From: Tetrahymena thermophila SB210 | Lineage: Eukaryota > Ciliophora > Oligohymenophorea > Hymenostomatida > Tetrahymenidae | Length of the DNA: 64,000 bases | Reading direction: 5' to 3' | NCBI RefSeq assembly: GCF_000189635.1 | Contig: NW_002476224.1 | Span: forward strand, 1 to 64,000 | Shown here: positions 1 to 12,479 of the stretch, piece by piece | Numbering within the stretch: the first letter of the stretch is position 1 | Layout: every line of letters begins with the position of its first letter | Program-made: the position numbers and the translations under genes | The notes under the pieces: generated by a model | The model's input: the letters and a program-made list of their open reading frames with translations, nothing else | Databases searched by the model: none | What the model was told of the DNA's origin: nothing

Positions 1-28
1 CCCCAACCCCAACCCCAACCCCAACCCC
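1..28. repeat. Telomere (C4A2 repeats)
   Basis: Four and two-thirds perfect CCCCAA units open the window and stop abruptly at TTATTTTT. This is the Tetrahymena-type telomere on its C-rich strand read 5' to 3', so base 1 is at or very near a macronuclear chromosome end and the chromosome runs rightward. No degenerate or subtelomeric repeat array follows it. Confidence 0.98.
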
Positions 29-477
29 TTATTTTTAAAATTAATTAGAACTAAATTTTATAAATAAATTTTTAATATATATTAAATATACTCAAAAACA
101 GAATTCGTATTTTAATAAATTTAATCATACTTTCAAAATTACTAAGTAAATATTTTGGGTAATAATTAATATATAATTATTCAATTAATGTTTTACAATA
201 CATTTTTAAAATAATTTAACTTTTTCAATTTGAAATTGGATAATATTAATTAAATTTCTAGCAATTTTTAAATAAATTAATTTATCTTTTTCAAAATATT
301 TATTTCGATGAGATTTTATCAAAATTTTACTTTTTAATTTTTCTGTTTTAATAATAGATTAATTAAAGTAAAATCATTTATAATTATATTATATAAACAT
401 TTTGAAAAAAACTAATTTAAAAATAAAAAAGAAATATAAAATTTGAAAATAAATTTAATAAATATAATTAAAGCGTA
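29..477. other. Subtelomeric noncoding DNA
   Basis: Very AT-rich sequence between the telomere and the stop codon of the first gene. I see no ORF with protein-like character and no repeat family in it. Confidence 0.6.
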
Positions 478-2345
478 TCATTTAAATTCGTGTTAAAACA
501 TTAATTCAGCATATTGTGAGTTAGTTTCATCTAATTCTTTAGCTAAATCTAGTAAAATATCATCTAATAATTTTTCAGTAATGGAAGCAAAAGCATTCAT
601 ATTTTTCTTTGTATAATGATCTAATTTTTAGGTTTTTCTTAAAAATTCGCTTCTTTTTTCAAGGACATTTACAATTACACCAAGACTTAGTTCAACTTAG
701 ATATTTTCAAACTAAATAATTGTAGGATTAGCAATAAAAGCTTTGTATTCATGAGGAGTAGTATGCCTCAAATTCAAAAATTCTTGTTTTGTAGTTTTTT
801 ATTCTTTCATTCTATCTACAATTTCACATTATTCATAAGCCATTTCTCTAAATTCTTCTAAGTAGTCATTTACTAAGCATTCACGAGTTATTTTTTCTGA
901 ATGATTTTGGTTTTTAGATTCCTCAACTGTTAAAATACCAACCATTTCTAAAAGTAAATCATCTATTAATAATTCTATTATTTTTTAATGATGCACTTTT
1001 ATTAATTTAGTAGTAGCCCTTCCTATTAAATTGCCGCTGAAGACAGCATTTCTCTTTTATTATTCAGATTATATTTTAATTGGCTCAATTCTTTCATCTA
1101 GATTACTTAAAGCCTTTTCAACAGCATTGTAATTTTATTTATCAACTAACTTTTCTCTTTTCATTTATTTTATTGACTCATGTATTTCATACTATCTCCA
1201 TGCTTCTTATTAATTAATTTCTAATAGTTTATCATAGTGATCAGATTCTTGTGAATGATCTACAAAATTTCTCCTTTAAGGTCTACTAATATTTGAATAA
1301 GATTCTTAAGAACGGTTTCTAGAATGAAGTATTCTATTATCATAATTATTTTCTCTCCTTGGATATAAATCTAAACCACTTTTATCTTATTCTTAAAGCT
1401 CTAAATCTTCTTATTAAAAGAAATTATTTCTAAATTATAGCTTTTACTAATTATTCTCTGCCTTATTTTTCATATCTGTTAGCTTTTAGCTCCAAGTTTC
1501 AGATGATATAGCTTAGCGTTCTTTCGAAAGAGATTTATTATTTCTTTCTTATGAATGTTATGAAAGGGATCTTGATTTATTATTACCCTACAAAGCTTAA
1601 GCCTTACTTAAGTCTTTTTTATGTGTTCTAATAATTTTAACCTACTCTTGTAAAAATTTGTTTAAATTTTTCTACTCCTCTAGCTTTTAATACTTTTCAT
1701 CTAAATACTGATTATATTCCTATTATAAAAAATATTTATTTTGAATTTGAATAATTAATTAATTTATTATTTTAAGCAAATAAATAAATAAATACTTAAA
1801 AATTTTTAGAATCTTTATCCATTTAAGCTTTTAAGTTTTATATTTCCAATTAGCTTTTCTTTGAAATTTCAGCACCTTTCACCATATTTTCTAATAAAAA
1901 TGATAGAATTAGAAAATTTAAAAAGAGTTCTAATATTAAATATACCTGTATTAACAACTTCCTTTAGTTTTTATAATTATTGCTGGCTCTAATGAATCAA
2001 TTTTAATTTTTATGAACTTTCACTTTTATGTTTTTTAGGAGGATTCTCTTTACCATAATCACTTCTTATAAATCTGGACTCAAGTTTTTCTTTGTATTAA
2101 TCACGCTACACTACAGTTCTATCATTCCATCCTGGCTTATTTTCTAAATCTTAATCAGGACTTTTACTGTGCTTCACTCTTGCTAATCCTAATATTAATT
2201 TTTTAGGATTTTAACTATATTTTTCTGCCATCTCAGCTGATCTTTATCTAGATTTTTATGTTTATTTATATGGTTTTTTTAATCGTTCAGCTTTTTTAGC
2301 CTCCCATCTTTAATTATTATCATAGTTAATTGCTTTTTTATTCAT
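478..2345 (-). CDS. Unknown coiled-coil protein nearest the telomere, 3 exons, 578 aa
   Basis: Exons 2345-1946, 1890-1796 and 1719-478 join in phase and end in TGA; both introns (55 and 76 nt) are GT..AG and AT-rich. The start ATG follows an A-rich context typical of this genome. The protein begins lysine-rich (MNKKAINYD), carries Gln/Lys/Glu-rich coiled-coil stretches from about residue 110 to 200, a Ser/Arg-rich low-complexity middle, and a more ordered C-terminal third with hydrophobic helical segments such as IIELLIDDLLLEMVGIL and ITEKLLDDILLDLAKELDE. The layout recalls centrosome/basal-body scaffold proteins such as moonraker (KIAA0753), but that is only an impression. No catalytic motif, signal peptide or membrane segment is visible. 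The stop lies only 450 nt from the telomere repeat. Confidence 0.85.
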
Positions 2346-2793
2346 ATTTTTTAATTTTCAATATGAATTATATAATATTTGTATTTGTACTTAAAAAATA
2401 GATTCAAGTTTTTATTTAGTAAAAAATTTAAAATTGATTGTTTATTTTTAATTGTTTTAAATTAATAAGGTAGTAAATAGAAAAAAAAAATAAATTAATT
2501 GTTTGGTTGATAGTTAAATTTTGATGTTAATATCATGAATTCAAAATAGTTTAAATTGAAAAATATAGTGTTTTCATTTTAATCAAATAACTAACTATAT
2601 AAAATAATAATAAATCTTTTTAATGAATGAGAATCCAGTCCAATATTTGGTTAAATTATTTTGTTTTTATTTAGTAAAATAAGATATGACAAATTAGTTA
2701 AAATATTGACAAACTTTTTTTAATCAAAAAATAATACTTGTTAAAATTAATAATAATACCTAAATTTTTTTTATTCTTTAAAAAAAATCTAAA
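2346..2793. other. Divergent intergenic spacer
   Basis: AT-rich spacer between the starts of two divergent genes, so it should hold both promoters. No motif stands out apart from poly-A/T runs. Confidence 0.5.
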
Positions 2794-3319
2794 ATGATTT
2801 CAATCAATTTTTTAAAGCAAGCTACTACAAAATAGACATTTTCTTTATTTAGCAAACTTTCATAAAATATTTCTTCAATTAAAGAAAGACAAAAATATTT
2901 TATAGTAGAGTATAAATATGTTTAAGACACATATTATAAGAGGAGTAATTTGATTGTTAAAGCTATTTTCTTTTTATCAATTTCAAAAATCATCTTTTAT
3001 TATAAGTACCATATAGATAAGATCATGATAAGTGGGTTTAAAAGATGGAAGAAAAAGGAAACTAAATAGTAGGAGGATCATATTTTCCTTTGGATGGCGC
3101 TACAATAATTTTCAATTGCGATGAATAACAAGTAGTAGAAAATTTTGTGAAAAATGTAATAAAAAAATTGCCTTTATCATAAAAAACATAATTTACTTTA
3201 TTGAACAAAAGGATGTATATGTAAAGCAAGGATTGGTTGAAAATTACAAAATCACAGAAATAGAAAGAAAAACAAAAGATGAATTATAGGAAATTTCAAA
3301 AATTTTTGGTTATAAATGA
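2794..3319 (+). CDS. YCII-related domain protein, probably mitochondrial, 3 exons, 135 aa
   Basis: Exons 2794-2944, 3007-3155 and 3212-3319 (151+149+108 nt) join in phase and end in TGA; the introns are 62 and 56 nt, GT..AG. The first ~33 residues (MISINFLKQATTKQTFSLFS...) are basic and hydroxylated with no acidic residue for a long way, as in a mitochondrial presequence. Then comes a complete YCII domain: a first strand KYFIVEYKYVQDTYYKR, a YRQDHDKWVQKM helix with the His-Asp pair typical of the family, the GGSYFPLDGATIIF strand, and the signature NDVYVKQGLVENYKI. YCII proteins are small ferredoxin-like-fold proteins often thought to be enzymes, but the substrate is unknown. The gene is tiny, spliced, and the only plus-strand gene inside a 21 kb minus-strand block. 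Confidence 0.88.
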
Positions 3320-4140
3320 AAAAATGCGAAATTAAATACCCTAATAAATAAAAATGGAGTAGTTCTACTGTACATAGATTTATAAAATAAAATTAATCTA
3401 AGATGAGAAATAGAAAATTCCTTGTATTTCAAATATTATTTAGCTTCTATTTGCGTTTTTAGATAGATAGTATAAAATCCAATAAAAATAATTATAATTT
3501 ATTCTTTTAATTATATGTGAAATAGAAATTTCTTTTTCAAACTATTGATTCAATATAAATAATATCTTTGCTAATAAATGTATTAATTATAATAATAACA
3601 ACAAATATAATTAACTTTTCTTCATTATTTTTAAAATAATTCAAAATCAATTAAAACACTCAAAAATTATGTATAAAATAGATATTAAATTTATTAAAAA
3701 TAAAATTATTAATTCCAAAATCAATATTCTATTGGCTACAACATGATTTTTATAAATTTAAAGATTTATTTATTATTTCTAGTTATTAATTAAGTTAAAA
3801 TTATTGCAGGGATTAAATATTTTTTATTTTTATTTATTTATTTAATATATAATTATTAATTTTTATAAAAAAATATTTTAATAAAAAAATTATCAACAAC
3901 TTATCCTATCTTATTTATCTTTATTTATCTTTGAAAATTTGTATTAATTAATTATAAGATTATTAATTTATTAAATTTGAGTAAAAATTATTTCTAAGTT
4001 AAATAATAACTTTACAAATAGTTATATTAAAAAATAAATATACTTTAACAAAAAATTGAGTAATTTAAAATTATTAACATTATTTATATATTTTTGATTT
4101 TATTTTAGATAAAACTTTTGATTTTTTTTCCTTTATAATT
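3320..4140. other. Convergent intergenic spacer
   Basis: Very AT-rich DNA between the 3' ends of two convergent genes. Nothing gene-like or structured is seen. Confidence 0.5.
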
Positions 4141-7100
4141 TCAATCTAACCCTTTATAAGTTATGTAATAAGGAATCATTGAAAAGTTTATTATATTGAG
4201 TGCTATGAATGGTGAGAAATTCTTCTTCTCAATCAAATGAGCCCAAGTAGCAATTGTAAATTCCCTGTAGTCATAAAGTCCATTATGTCTAGAGGAATCA
4301 ACATGTGGTCTAAATACCACGTTTTCTTCTTATAATTAATCAAATTATTCAACCATCATGTTATTAATTTAGTCTGACATTGTTAAGCAGAATAAACCAA
4401 TTTCATGAGGTACTTTTTCATCAGCTGATTTAGTAACATAAAAATAGAAGCAGAAAGGAATTTCTCCAGTAGATATTGAGAACATTACTAAACCATACTT
4501 TTGCTCTTCAGATTAAAGAACTTATTCTTTAAACTGATTCATCTCATTAAGTATTTATTCTAAAGTTTCACTTTGTAATTCTTAATAATCTTAAATGTTT
4601 ACTGCAAATTCTTTATGATTACAATATTGATCAAGAAGTGAATTGAATTTTTCAGTGACTTATTCTTCATTTGTTTCTAATTCTGTGTAGAAAAGCTCTA
4701 AACTGAGTTGGATATAGAATATTCTATCAATTGTGTTCTGATCTATTTTTATCTCAGCAATATCAGACATAAATTCATATACAAGTGGGAAGAGCATACA
4801 CATATATTATAAATAATGCTCTTACTCATATATTTATAAAATCTTCAAAGTACTATCTTCAACTTTGACAGGAGAGGCTTAAAATTCATCTAGTCCTAAT
4901 GTAAAAGTGAAGAATCTATGGAATTCATTTAGTTGTTAAATTAGCTATTCCTCATTTTCATCAACCATATAAAAATAAGATACAGTTTAGTTCATTAAAT
5001 TAACTTCTATAAGTTAAAATCCGATCTAAATTAAAAATTATTGTTTTAATGATAAAAAATTATTTTATTAAAATAAATTTAAGGATAATTGAATTTTTAT
5101 TTACCGAGTTAGCTTCAAGAGGGAAATAGAGTTTAGTAGTTGGGGCAAAGCCAGTCATTTTAGTATTTTCGTAATATATTTTTTGTATTTCATCACCATA
5201 TTCTTCAACTAGCTATTCGAACTCATTTTGTTAATTAATATAAGCTTCGTAAAGATCAAGTAGCTTCATACTTTCAGGATAATCAAAGAGGAAAACTTAT
5301 AAATTTTAAATATATTCTTCATAAAGACGAATAACATAATCGTAGCTATTATAATTTGATAGATTAGCCTTGTGAGATCTGCCAAAACGTGTCTTTTTAA
5401 CATATTCATTTGTCTTCTAAATCAAGTCATATGTAAGTTCCATGTTTTACAACTCTCTTTCTTATTCAGCTTACATTATTTATTCCATTTATTCTTGAGT
5501 CATTTAGCCAGGATTTTGGTCCTGTTAATGTTCTTCATCTTCATCGTCAAAATCATAGTCATACTCATTTTCTTTAGATTTTTGAGGAGGAGGGTTATTT
5601 TTTTGAGGTTATTTTTCAATATCTTGCTTGAAATCTTTTTCAAGATCACCTTGTTAATCATCATCTTCATCATCAAAATCTAAATCATAATCAAAGTTAC
5701 TTTGCTTTTTATTTTTATCTTGTGCAGGTTGTTAGGTAGTTTGCTTAGCTGTTGTAGCGGTAGTAGTTGGGTTGGTTTTAGATATATTATTACCTGATTT
5801 ATCATTCTTATTATTAGAAGTATCACCCATTAAAACATCTATGTCTTCTTCAATGTCTTCGAAATAATCAATATCTGACTTTTTATCTGATTTCTTTTAT
5901 TCTTAGACTTATTAAGCAGGTTTCTAATCATCTTTTTTTTTCTTATCTGAAAAATCATCAAATTCTTCAAAGTCATCTTCATAGCTATTTTAGATATTGC
6001 TTCTCTTGGAATCTTCAGCCTTTTTAGTATTGTTTGAAAGACTAGGCAAATTTGTTTTAGCAGGAGGTTATTCTGTTTTTTTTTTATCTTCTAAATCATC
6101 ATCGTCAAAATCATCAAAGTTGTCATCTAAATCTTCAAAATCATCATATTTATCATTTTTCACTTTTGACTATATTGGTTCAGGTTTTTTAACGTTATTA
6201 TTTACATTTATAGCACCAGCTGTCGCTGTAGCAGGTTTATTTAATTTACCAGTAAAATCATTAAAATTATCACTGTCTTCAGCTATTTCTTCATATAAAT
6301 CATCTTGGTCAAATCCTTTAGTGTCTGTTAAAAAACAAATATTATTTAAATAATAACATTTTGAAATCTAAAATACTTTTTGATGTCTCGTTTGCTTTTT
6401 TATTTTTAGAATTATCTTTTCCTAAAATCTCATCATAGTCATCAATATCGAATTCATCTTTATATTAGCTTCCAGACTCCTCTGAACCACCTATATCATC
6501 ATAATTAAAACCACTACCTTTTTAACTATTAAAATATAAAATTTAATTGCTATCTTTGTATAAACATTTATTTATTTACTCCTTTTTATTCTATTCTTCC
6601 TTTTATTTTTCTTCTAAAATTCTCTTTCTCTCCTTTTCTTCTTCTTCATATTTAGCCTTTTTAAGTCTATCTTCTTCTTCTTTTTTTAAGCGTTCTTGCT
6701 CCATTTATTCTTTACGTTTTTGTTCTTCTAACTTTTTCTTTCTTTCTTCCTCTTCTTTTTTTAGACGATCTTACTCCATTTATTCTTTTTTTTTTTATTC
6801 CTCTATTTTTTTAATTCTTTCTTCCTCTTCTTTTTTTAAACGATCTAACTCTTGTTATTTTTTACGTTATTCTTCCTCTTCTTTTTTTTTAAGTTCTAAT
6901 TCCTCTGTTAATTTGTTATAATATTTAATATTAAAAATATTTATTTAAATAAGCTGTTTAATTTATATAATAGATATTAAAGCTATTAACTAAATTTTAT
7001 GAAACATATAATAATAAAAATTCAAAAAATTAATATAATGTAAATTAAATTAAAATTTGTATTTAGAGGAGATTATGATGTTGGTAGTTTAATGATTATT

Positions 7101-10100
7101 ATATAAATTTTTATTAATGAAAATATATTACCTTAAATTTTTTTCTTTCTCATTTCTTCTTCTTGCTGTTATTAAATCTTTTTTCTTTACTCTTCTTCTA
7201 ACCTCTTTTTTTATTCTTCTTACTATACTCTAAGTTACTCATCTCTAATTCTCTATTCTTCCTTCCTCTTTTATTCCTCTTACTCCTTTTTTTTTTTAAG
7301 CTCTTCCTATTAGATTCTAAATTATTCATCTTTAATTCTCTATTCCTCTTTTCTCTTTTATTCTTCTTATTCCTATTTTTTTTTTAATTCTTCTTATTCG
7401 ATTTTTTTTTACTAATCCCTTTTTTTCTGCTCTTCAATTCTTTTATTTTCTTCCTCTTCAGCTTTTTTTCTTTTTTCTAATTCAGCTTACTTTCTTTTTT
7501 CTTGTTCAGCCTATTACTATAATTTTCTTTCTTACTCAAGTTGCTATTTTCTTTCATCTTCTTCTCTTTATTTTTTTAATTCTAGATCTTTTTGTCTTTT
7601 AAGCTCTTCATCTCTTTATCTTCTATTTTCTTCATCTTAAAGCTTTCTTTATTTTAATTCTTCATCTTTAGCTTTACGTTGTCTTTCTTCTTCTTCTCTT
7701 TGCTTTTATTTTTCTTCATTTTATCTTTATTTTTTATAATCTTCTTCTCTTTATCTATCTAACTCTCTTTCTCTTCTTTCCTTTTCATCTCTTTTTAAGT
7801 ATAAAGTTCAAATTTTAACTAATTTTTAATTTAGTTTATAAAATTTACAATTATCTCATCTGAATTCTTTATTAAAACTCTGCTTGCTCTTATTCTCTTC
7901 TCTCTTGGAATTTTTTAGAGGTGCTTTCCACCATTCTTTGTTTTTCTAATTACATTCTCTCCCTCTCTTCTTTGTATTATTGCTCTTTCATGTAACGAAT
8001 TTCCTCCTATTCTTCTTTTAGCTTTCTTTCTTTTTCAAGTTCTTCTTCTCTTTTTTACTTAATGGTTTAAAGTAGTTTATCTGCTAAACCTTTTAGAGAT
8101 GAAGACTAATCGTAATTTCTGTCATCATCATCATATTAATCATAGTTATTATCCTTTTTAAAATATATATTAAATATCAAGTAGCAATTTTGCTATTAAT
8201 ATTACCTTAACAGGGTACATATTTCTCTCTTTGTCTATCATCGGTTTTGTCATTAAGTTAGCTATTTGTGATGAGAATTCTTTTGTTTTTTAAAATTGAT
8301 TATCTTTCATGGCTTTTCTTTATTCTTCTCTCTATTTTTCCTAGCGAGCCAAGTCAGCAGCAACATTATGTAAATGATAATTAGTTTAGTTATTTTTCAA
8401 TTATTTCATTAACGTGCTTTCGAGATTTGTATCGACATTTTATCTGTTATGATCAGAAGAGAGTGATTTCTCCAAAACTTAGAATTAGTAAAGGATAAGT
8501 TCACTCATATCTCCTTTATCCTATTAAATTAAAGTTAAATAATTTGATTACAGTAGTTTAATTATCTTACTTATATGATCTTTTCTTATTAATTGAGATC
8601 ATAGACAGCCTTACTTAAAATACCTTAAAGGATATCTTTATTAATATCTTATTCTTTTTATTTATAGTAAATAATATCTGAAAGGGCATCTTTGATATCT
8701 TCGTAGAACTATTATGTGTTGACCATGAATTTTTCTAAAAGTAAAACAGTCTAAGAGTTTTCTTCAAAGAGAGTAGGGGAGTTTTTGAGATATTCAATAT
8801 TCATTCTGCCTGTCAATACTTCCATAAAAAGAGGATCATTTTTAATAGTTAAATATTTGCTTTTAATTTTATTCATCTTATCAGTAATAGTTTTATTTAA
8901 TGAAAGCATTTCTTCACTCAATTCTAACTCATTCTTACCTAGTTATTTAATTTTAGATTTATATAAAAATAGATTAATTTGTTTTACCATTATTGACAAT
9001 AGAATTGTAAATGGTTCTATAGAGTTTTCTTCTTTCTCTTTAAAATACACTTCTTACTAGTTGTTTTAAGTCAAACTAGTTTTAGGTAGACTTGTCTTTG
9101 AGAATATCATGGAACTTCTCTGTAACAATTTACTTTTTATTTAAAAGGACAGGATAAGTCCTATCAAATTCATCCGAATATTAAGAAATGAGGGATGCAA
9201 CGTCTAACTAAATATAATCAGCAAAATTTATTGTTTTTACTCCTTCTCCATTTTCATAGAAATAAGTGCATGCTTCAAGGATTTTACCACATTTAAGAAT
9301 TGATTTGTTGAGAATAGTATTTAAATCACTTTTTAAGAAAGAATATAATTTAATAATAGTTTCAATACAACGTATTATTTAAGCATCATAATAAGTTGAG
9401 TTTTCTCTGGAAACAAATAAATCATTCAATTTATTTGAAATTTCAATAACACCTTACTTAACAACTGATCTAAAATTCCAAAACTCGTAATCATTTCTCA
9501 AAACACTTGTATCAAAATAGTCTGCAGCTAATCCTCTTCCCTAAATTACAGATTCATCAAAAGATTCAAAGAATTTTTCTACTCTTTTATCTAAAGTAAC
9601 TAAGAATCTATCAAATATATCCTTAGGTGTATCTCCTTTATGCAGTAAATGATAAAAGCTAGATTCTAATCCTGAAAAACGCTATTCTAATTTTTTCAAA
9701 TTTTATTCAAATTCTTAAAATCCATTAACTAAAAAGCCTCTAAGCTCCTTTGTAGAAAAGAGCTTATAGGGCTCATAGTTGCAATCTATTGTAACATCTC
9801 TTCCAAAAAATTTTTCAACATTAGCTTTTTTATAAACTTTGATTCTATCTAATTGAATTTCATTAATTTGATCTGAATTTTATGCTGCTACATGTGTACT
9901 TGTATTGTTAAATTTGCGAACAATCTGTGTAGTATTCATTGTTTTTTAAATTTAAGATTATTCAAATACATTAGTATTATAGTAAGAACCATCTAATGGG
10001 TTTACTTATTTATAAGAAGTTTAAAGTTAAGCGGGTAATTAATTGGCAACTGTCGAAGTAGCTATAGTCGGTGCTTATATAACTCTTGGAGGTGAATAAG

Positions 10101-10398
10101 ATCCAGTTTAGATTGAAACAGGACGCTAATCTATAAAATTATTATAGGAAATAGGTGTAGGAACTGTCAAAACTGAAGATCCAAGAGGTCTAGATGAAGG
10201 TATACTTGACAACCCAGCTTATGGATGTAAATATTAAGTTCCTCCAATAATACCAGGATAACTTACTTATGAGCGGGTATATGAACTAGTCTAGGGAGGT
10301 AATCTAGAAACATATTACTATTGAACTGGTATTTATGTAGGCGCATAAACTCTAGGAGGAGAATATGAAGTTCTATTGAATCCACTACTTGATCTCAT
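4141..10398 (-). CDS. Giant coiled-coil/acidic protein, 9 exons, 1,878 aa
   Basis: Exons 10398-8988, 8938-8571, 8520-8206, 8153-7849, 7790-7132, 6904-6580, 6525-6377, 6324-5105 and 5025-4141 keep phase throughout and end in TGA; the eight introns are mostly 49-79 nt, one is 227 nt. Regions in order: a Pro/Ser/Gln-rich N-terminus (~1-180); a helical region (~180-690); a long charged coiled coil (~720-1140) of Glu/Lys/Arg/Gln with repeated KKEEE and ERKKK blocks; an acidic low-complexity stretch with DDFDDFDDD-like runs (~1140-1410); and a C-terminal globular region (~1420-1878) ending in FITYKGLD-type sequence with ordered hydrophobic segments. No enzyme motif, signal peptide or membrane segment. 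Its size and layout suggest a cytoskeletal, ciliary or trafficking scaffold; that is inference. A single gene is favoured because every exon junction is in frame, but cDNA could still split it. Confidence 0.85.
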
Positions 10399-11196
10399 TT
10401 ACTAAAATATTTCTGAAGCTATAAACTTTTATTGTCTTAGATTTGGCTATGTTCTTCTTGACCTATTAATGGACAATCAAATATATCTAGTTGTTATTTT
10501 ATTATATCTTTTTAAAGCTTGATTTGAGTTATATTTATTTATTTGTTTAAATTATTTGTTTGGTATAATTTTTTGCTTGCTTATTTTCTTCACTAATTCA
10601 AAATTTATAAATCTTATTGCTTTGAAATGGTATTTATTTAATGCATTTGTAATGAAATTTTGTATAATATAAATAAATAATTACAAATTTTATTAAACTG
10701 GCTGGTCGATCTATTAAATAAATTATATAAAATAAACAAACAAACAAACAAAATAAGATTCTCTCAATTATTTAAAAAATTTGTTGCTAAAATCTCTATT
10801 TTTAATTTAATTTTCAAATTTAATTAATCTTTGTTAGATTAAAAATTAATTTTACCAATCATTTGAATGAAAATAAATAACTAAATTCTGTAAAAAATTT
10901 TAAGTTTCTTAAATTTTATTTTTTGATTGATTAGCTACTTTAATTAAACATTTTTTTCTGAGGGGATTATCTCCTTTCAGAAGTAGTTTTACAATCAATA
11001 CATCATTTTGTTAAAATATTCATTAATTTTAATAAACATTTACAAAAAATAATTTAATACAAAAGCATTTTATATTAAAACTTATATTTTATTTACAAAT
11101 AGAGAGAGCTAATTAATAAAGAATAAATTATTGACTAAATGAATATTATATAAATTAATAAAGCTAAAAGATGATAAATTTTATATATTTATTTGA
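10399..11196. other. Intergenic spacer with a tetranucleotide repeat
   Basis: Upstream region of the giant coiled-coil gene. It holds an AAAC repeat (10735-10753) and a short imperfect GC-richer inverted repeat near 10960-10982; otherwise AT-rich and empty. Confidence 0.5.
10735..10753. repeat. (AAAC)n microsatellite
   Basis: Four to five perfect AAAC units about 340 nt upstream of the start of the giant coiled-coil gene. A simple repeat; no function is evident. Confidence 0.85.
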
Positions 11197-12150
11197 TCAT
11201 ATTGTTTAATTTCCTAAATCAAAATCTTTAGGCAAGTCAAACTTTCTAAAATGATGATATTTCTTTTTTATTTCTCTTATTTATTTATCCTATTTTTCAG
11301 CATGTAAAGTAAAATTTTATTTAAATTCTGATAGCTTCTCCAACAATTCTGGTTTAGATTTGCTTTTAGAAGTTTCAAAAACATACTCAAGAATGCTAAG
11401 AGTTTCCATGCTTTATCTTTTTATAAGTTATTCAAAATCATTATAATAATTCATGCAATTTATTCCCTAAGGTAGATTTCCTGGAATTTGCTAATCGTAA
11501 CTTGTGTTTAATATAACCTGAGAATTATTATTAAAATATGTGAACTCGGTTGGGTTTATATCAAGAGAAGGAATCGATTAGTTATTTTTATGTAAGTTAA
11601 AAATATCTTAATCAAGTATTGAGATTTTAGATGCTTTTTTCTAGGTATTTAAGCCTTTCTTTTTCTTTTTGGGCTTATTTTAACTATTTACATTGTTTTA
11701 GAAAATATTTTTATTCATATCATTTAAGAATGTCTCTCTAAACTCTCTTTTTTCTGGTGAAATATTAGAATTATAATTAAAATATTAAGCTTTATTATGA
11801 GGAACAGGATTTTACAAGTAAATTTTCCTTATTTATTTACTTTTCATATTTTATTTATATCGTTACTCATAATTATCTATTTTCATACCAGATGGACCAT
11901 TTCTTTAATAAGTATTTAATCTTGTACCTCTTGTATTTTAAATACTTGTGGGAATATAAATATTGTGATGTTCATTTGGAGCAGTGCTATTATATATGTC
12001 TTCATCTTCAGTATATTGCTAAATACCTAAATCACTTTTATTTAGAGCATCTTTGTTAAAAGTACTTCCATACTTTTTGTACTAACTAGAAGAGCTTCTA
12101 TGATTTCTCCTAGGAATATCTACTGATTGATTCAAATTCCTATTAAACAT
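11197..12150 (-). CDS. Unknown basic, Asn/Gln-rich protein, 317 aa
   Basis: A single uninterrupted reading frame of 318 codons in the ciliate code from ATG at 12150 to TGA. Composition is Asn/Gln/Lys/Ser-rich and mostly low-complexity, with a strongly basic patch KPKKKKKGLN near residue 165 that could act as a nuclear or microtubule/nucleic-acid contact. The C-terminal ~100 residues look helical and more ordered (LETSLS-like heptads, then a REIKKKYHHFRKFDLPKDF segment). No membrane segment or recognised domain. It sits tail-to-head in the minus-strand block with the next gene 329 nt upstream. Its reality rests on length without TGA and a coding-like codon pattern; its function is unknown. Confidence 0.8.
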
Positions 12151-12479
12151 TGAATAAATTTGATTAATTTTATTTTTAAAACTGTTTTAGTAATATTTAT
12201 CAAAGCAAAAATCTATCTAAACAGATCATAAAATACTTGTCAAACTACTAAACCAAAAAAATATCATTTATTAGATACGATTAAAATAAAACAAAGCATC
12301 CATTTGCTTATTGATTGATTTGTAATCAACGATTTAAAAATATGATTGGTTATTGATACTTAAAAAGAAGTATTTGAAAATATTTAATTTTGTGGTTAAT
12401 GAAGCATTTATTTATTTTTATATTTAATAAAAGAGTGAGATTGAATGATGAATAAAGCAGTAAGCTCTTATTCATATAA
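12151..12479. other. Intergenic spacer
   Basis: Short AT-rich spacer between two co-directional minus-strand genes; nothing notable. Confidence 0.5.

Noticed and set aside
8785-9060. Plus-strand reading frame of 91 codons opposite the giant coiled-coil gene
   Set aside because: It lies antisense to exons that fit a long in-phase minus-strand gene; it is hydrophobic because it mirrors charged coiled-coil codons.
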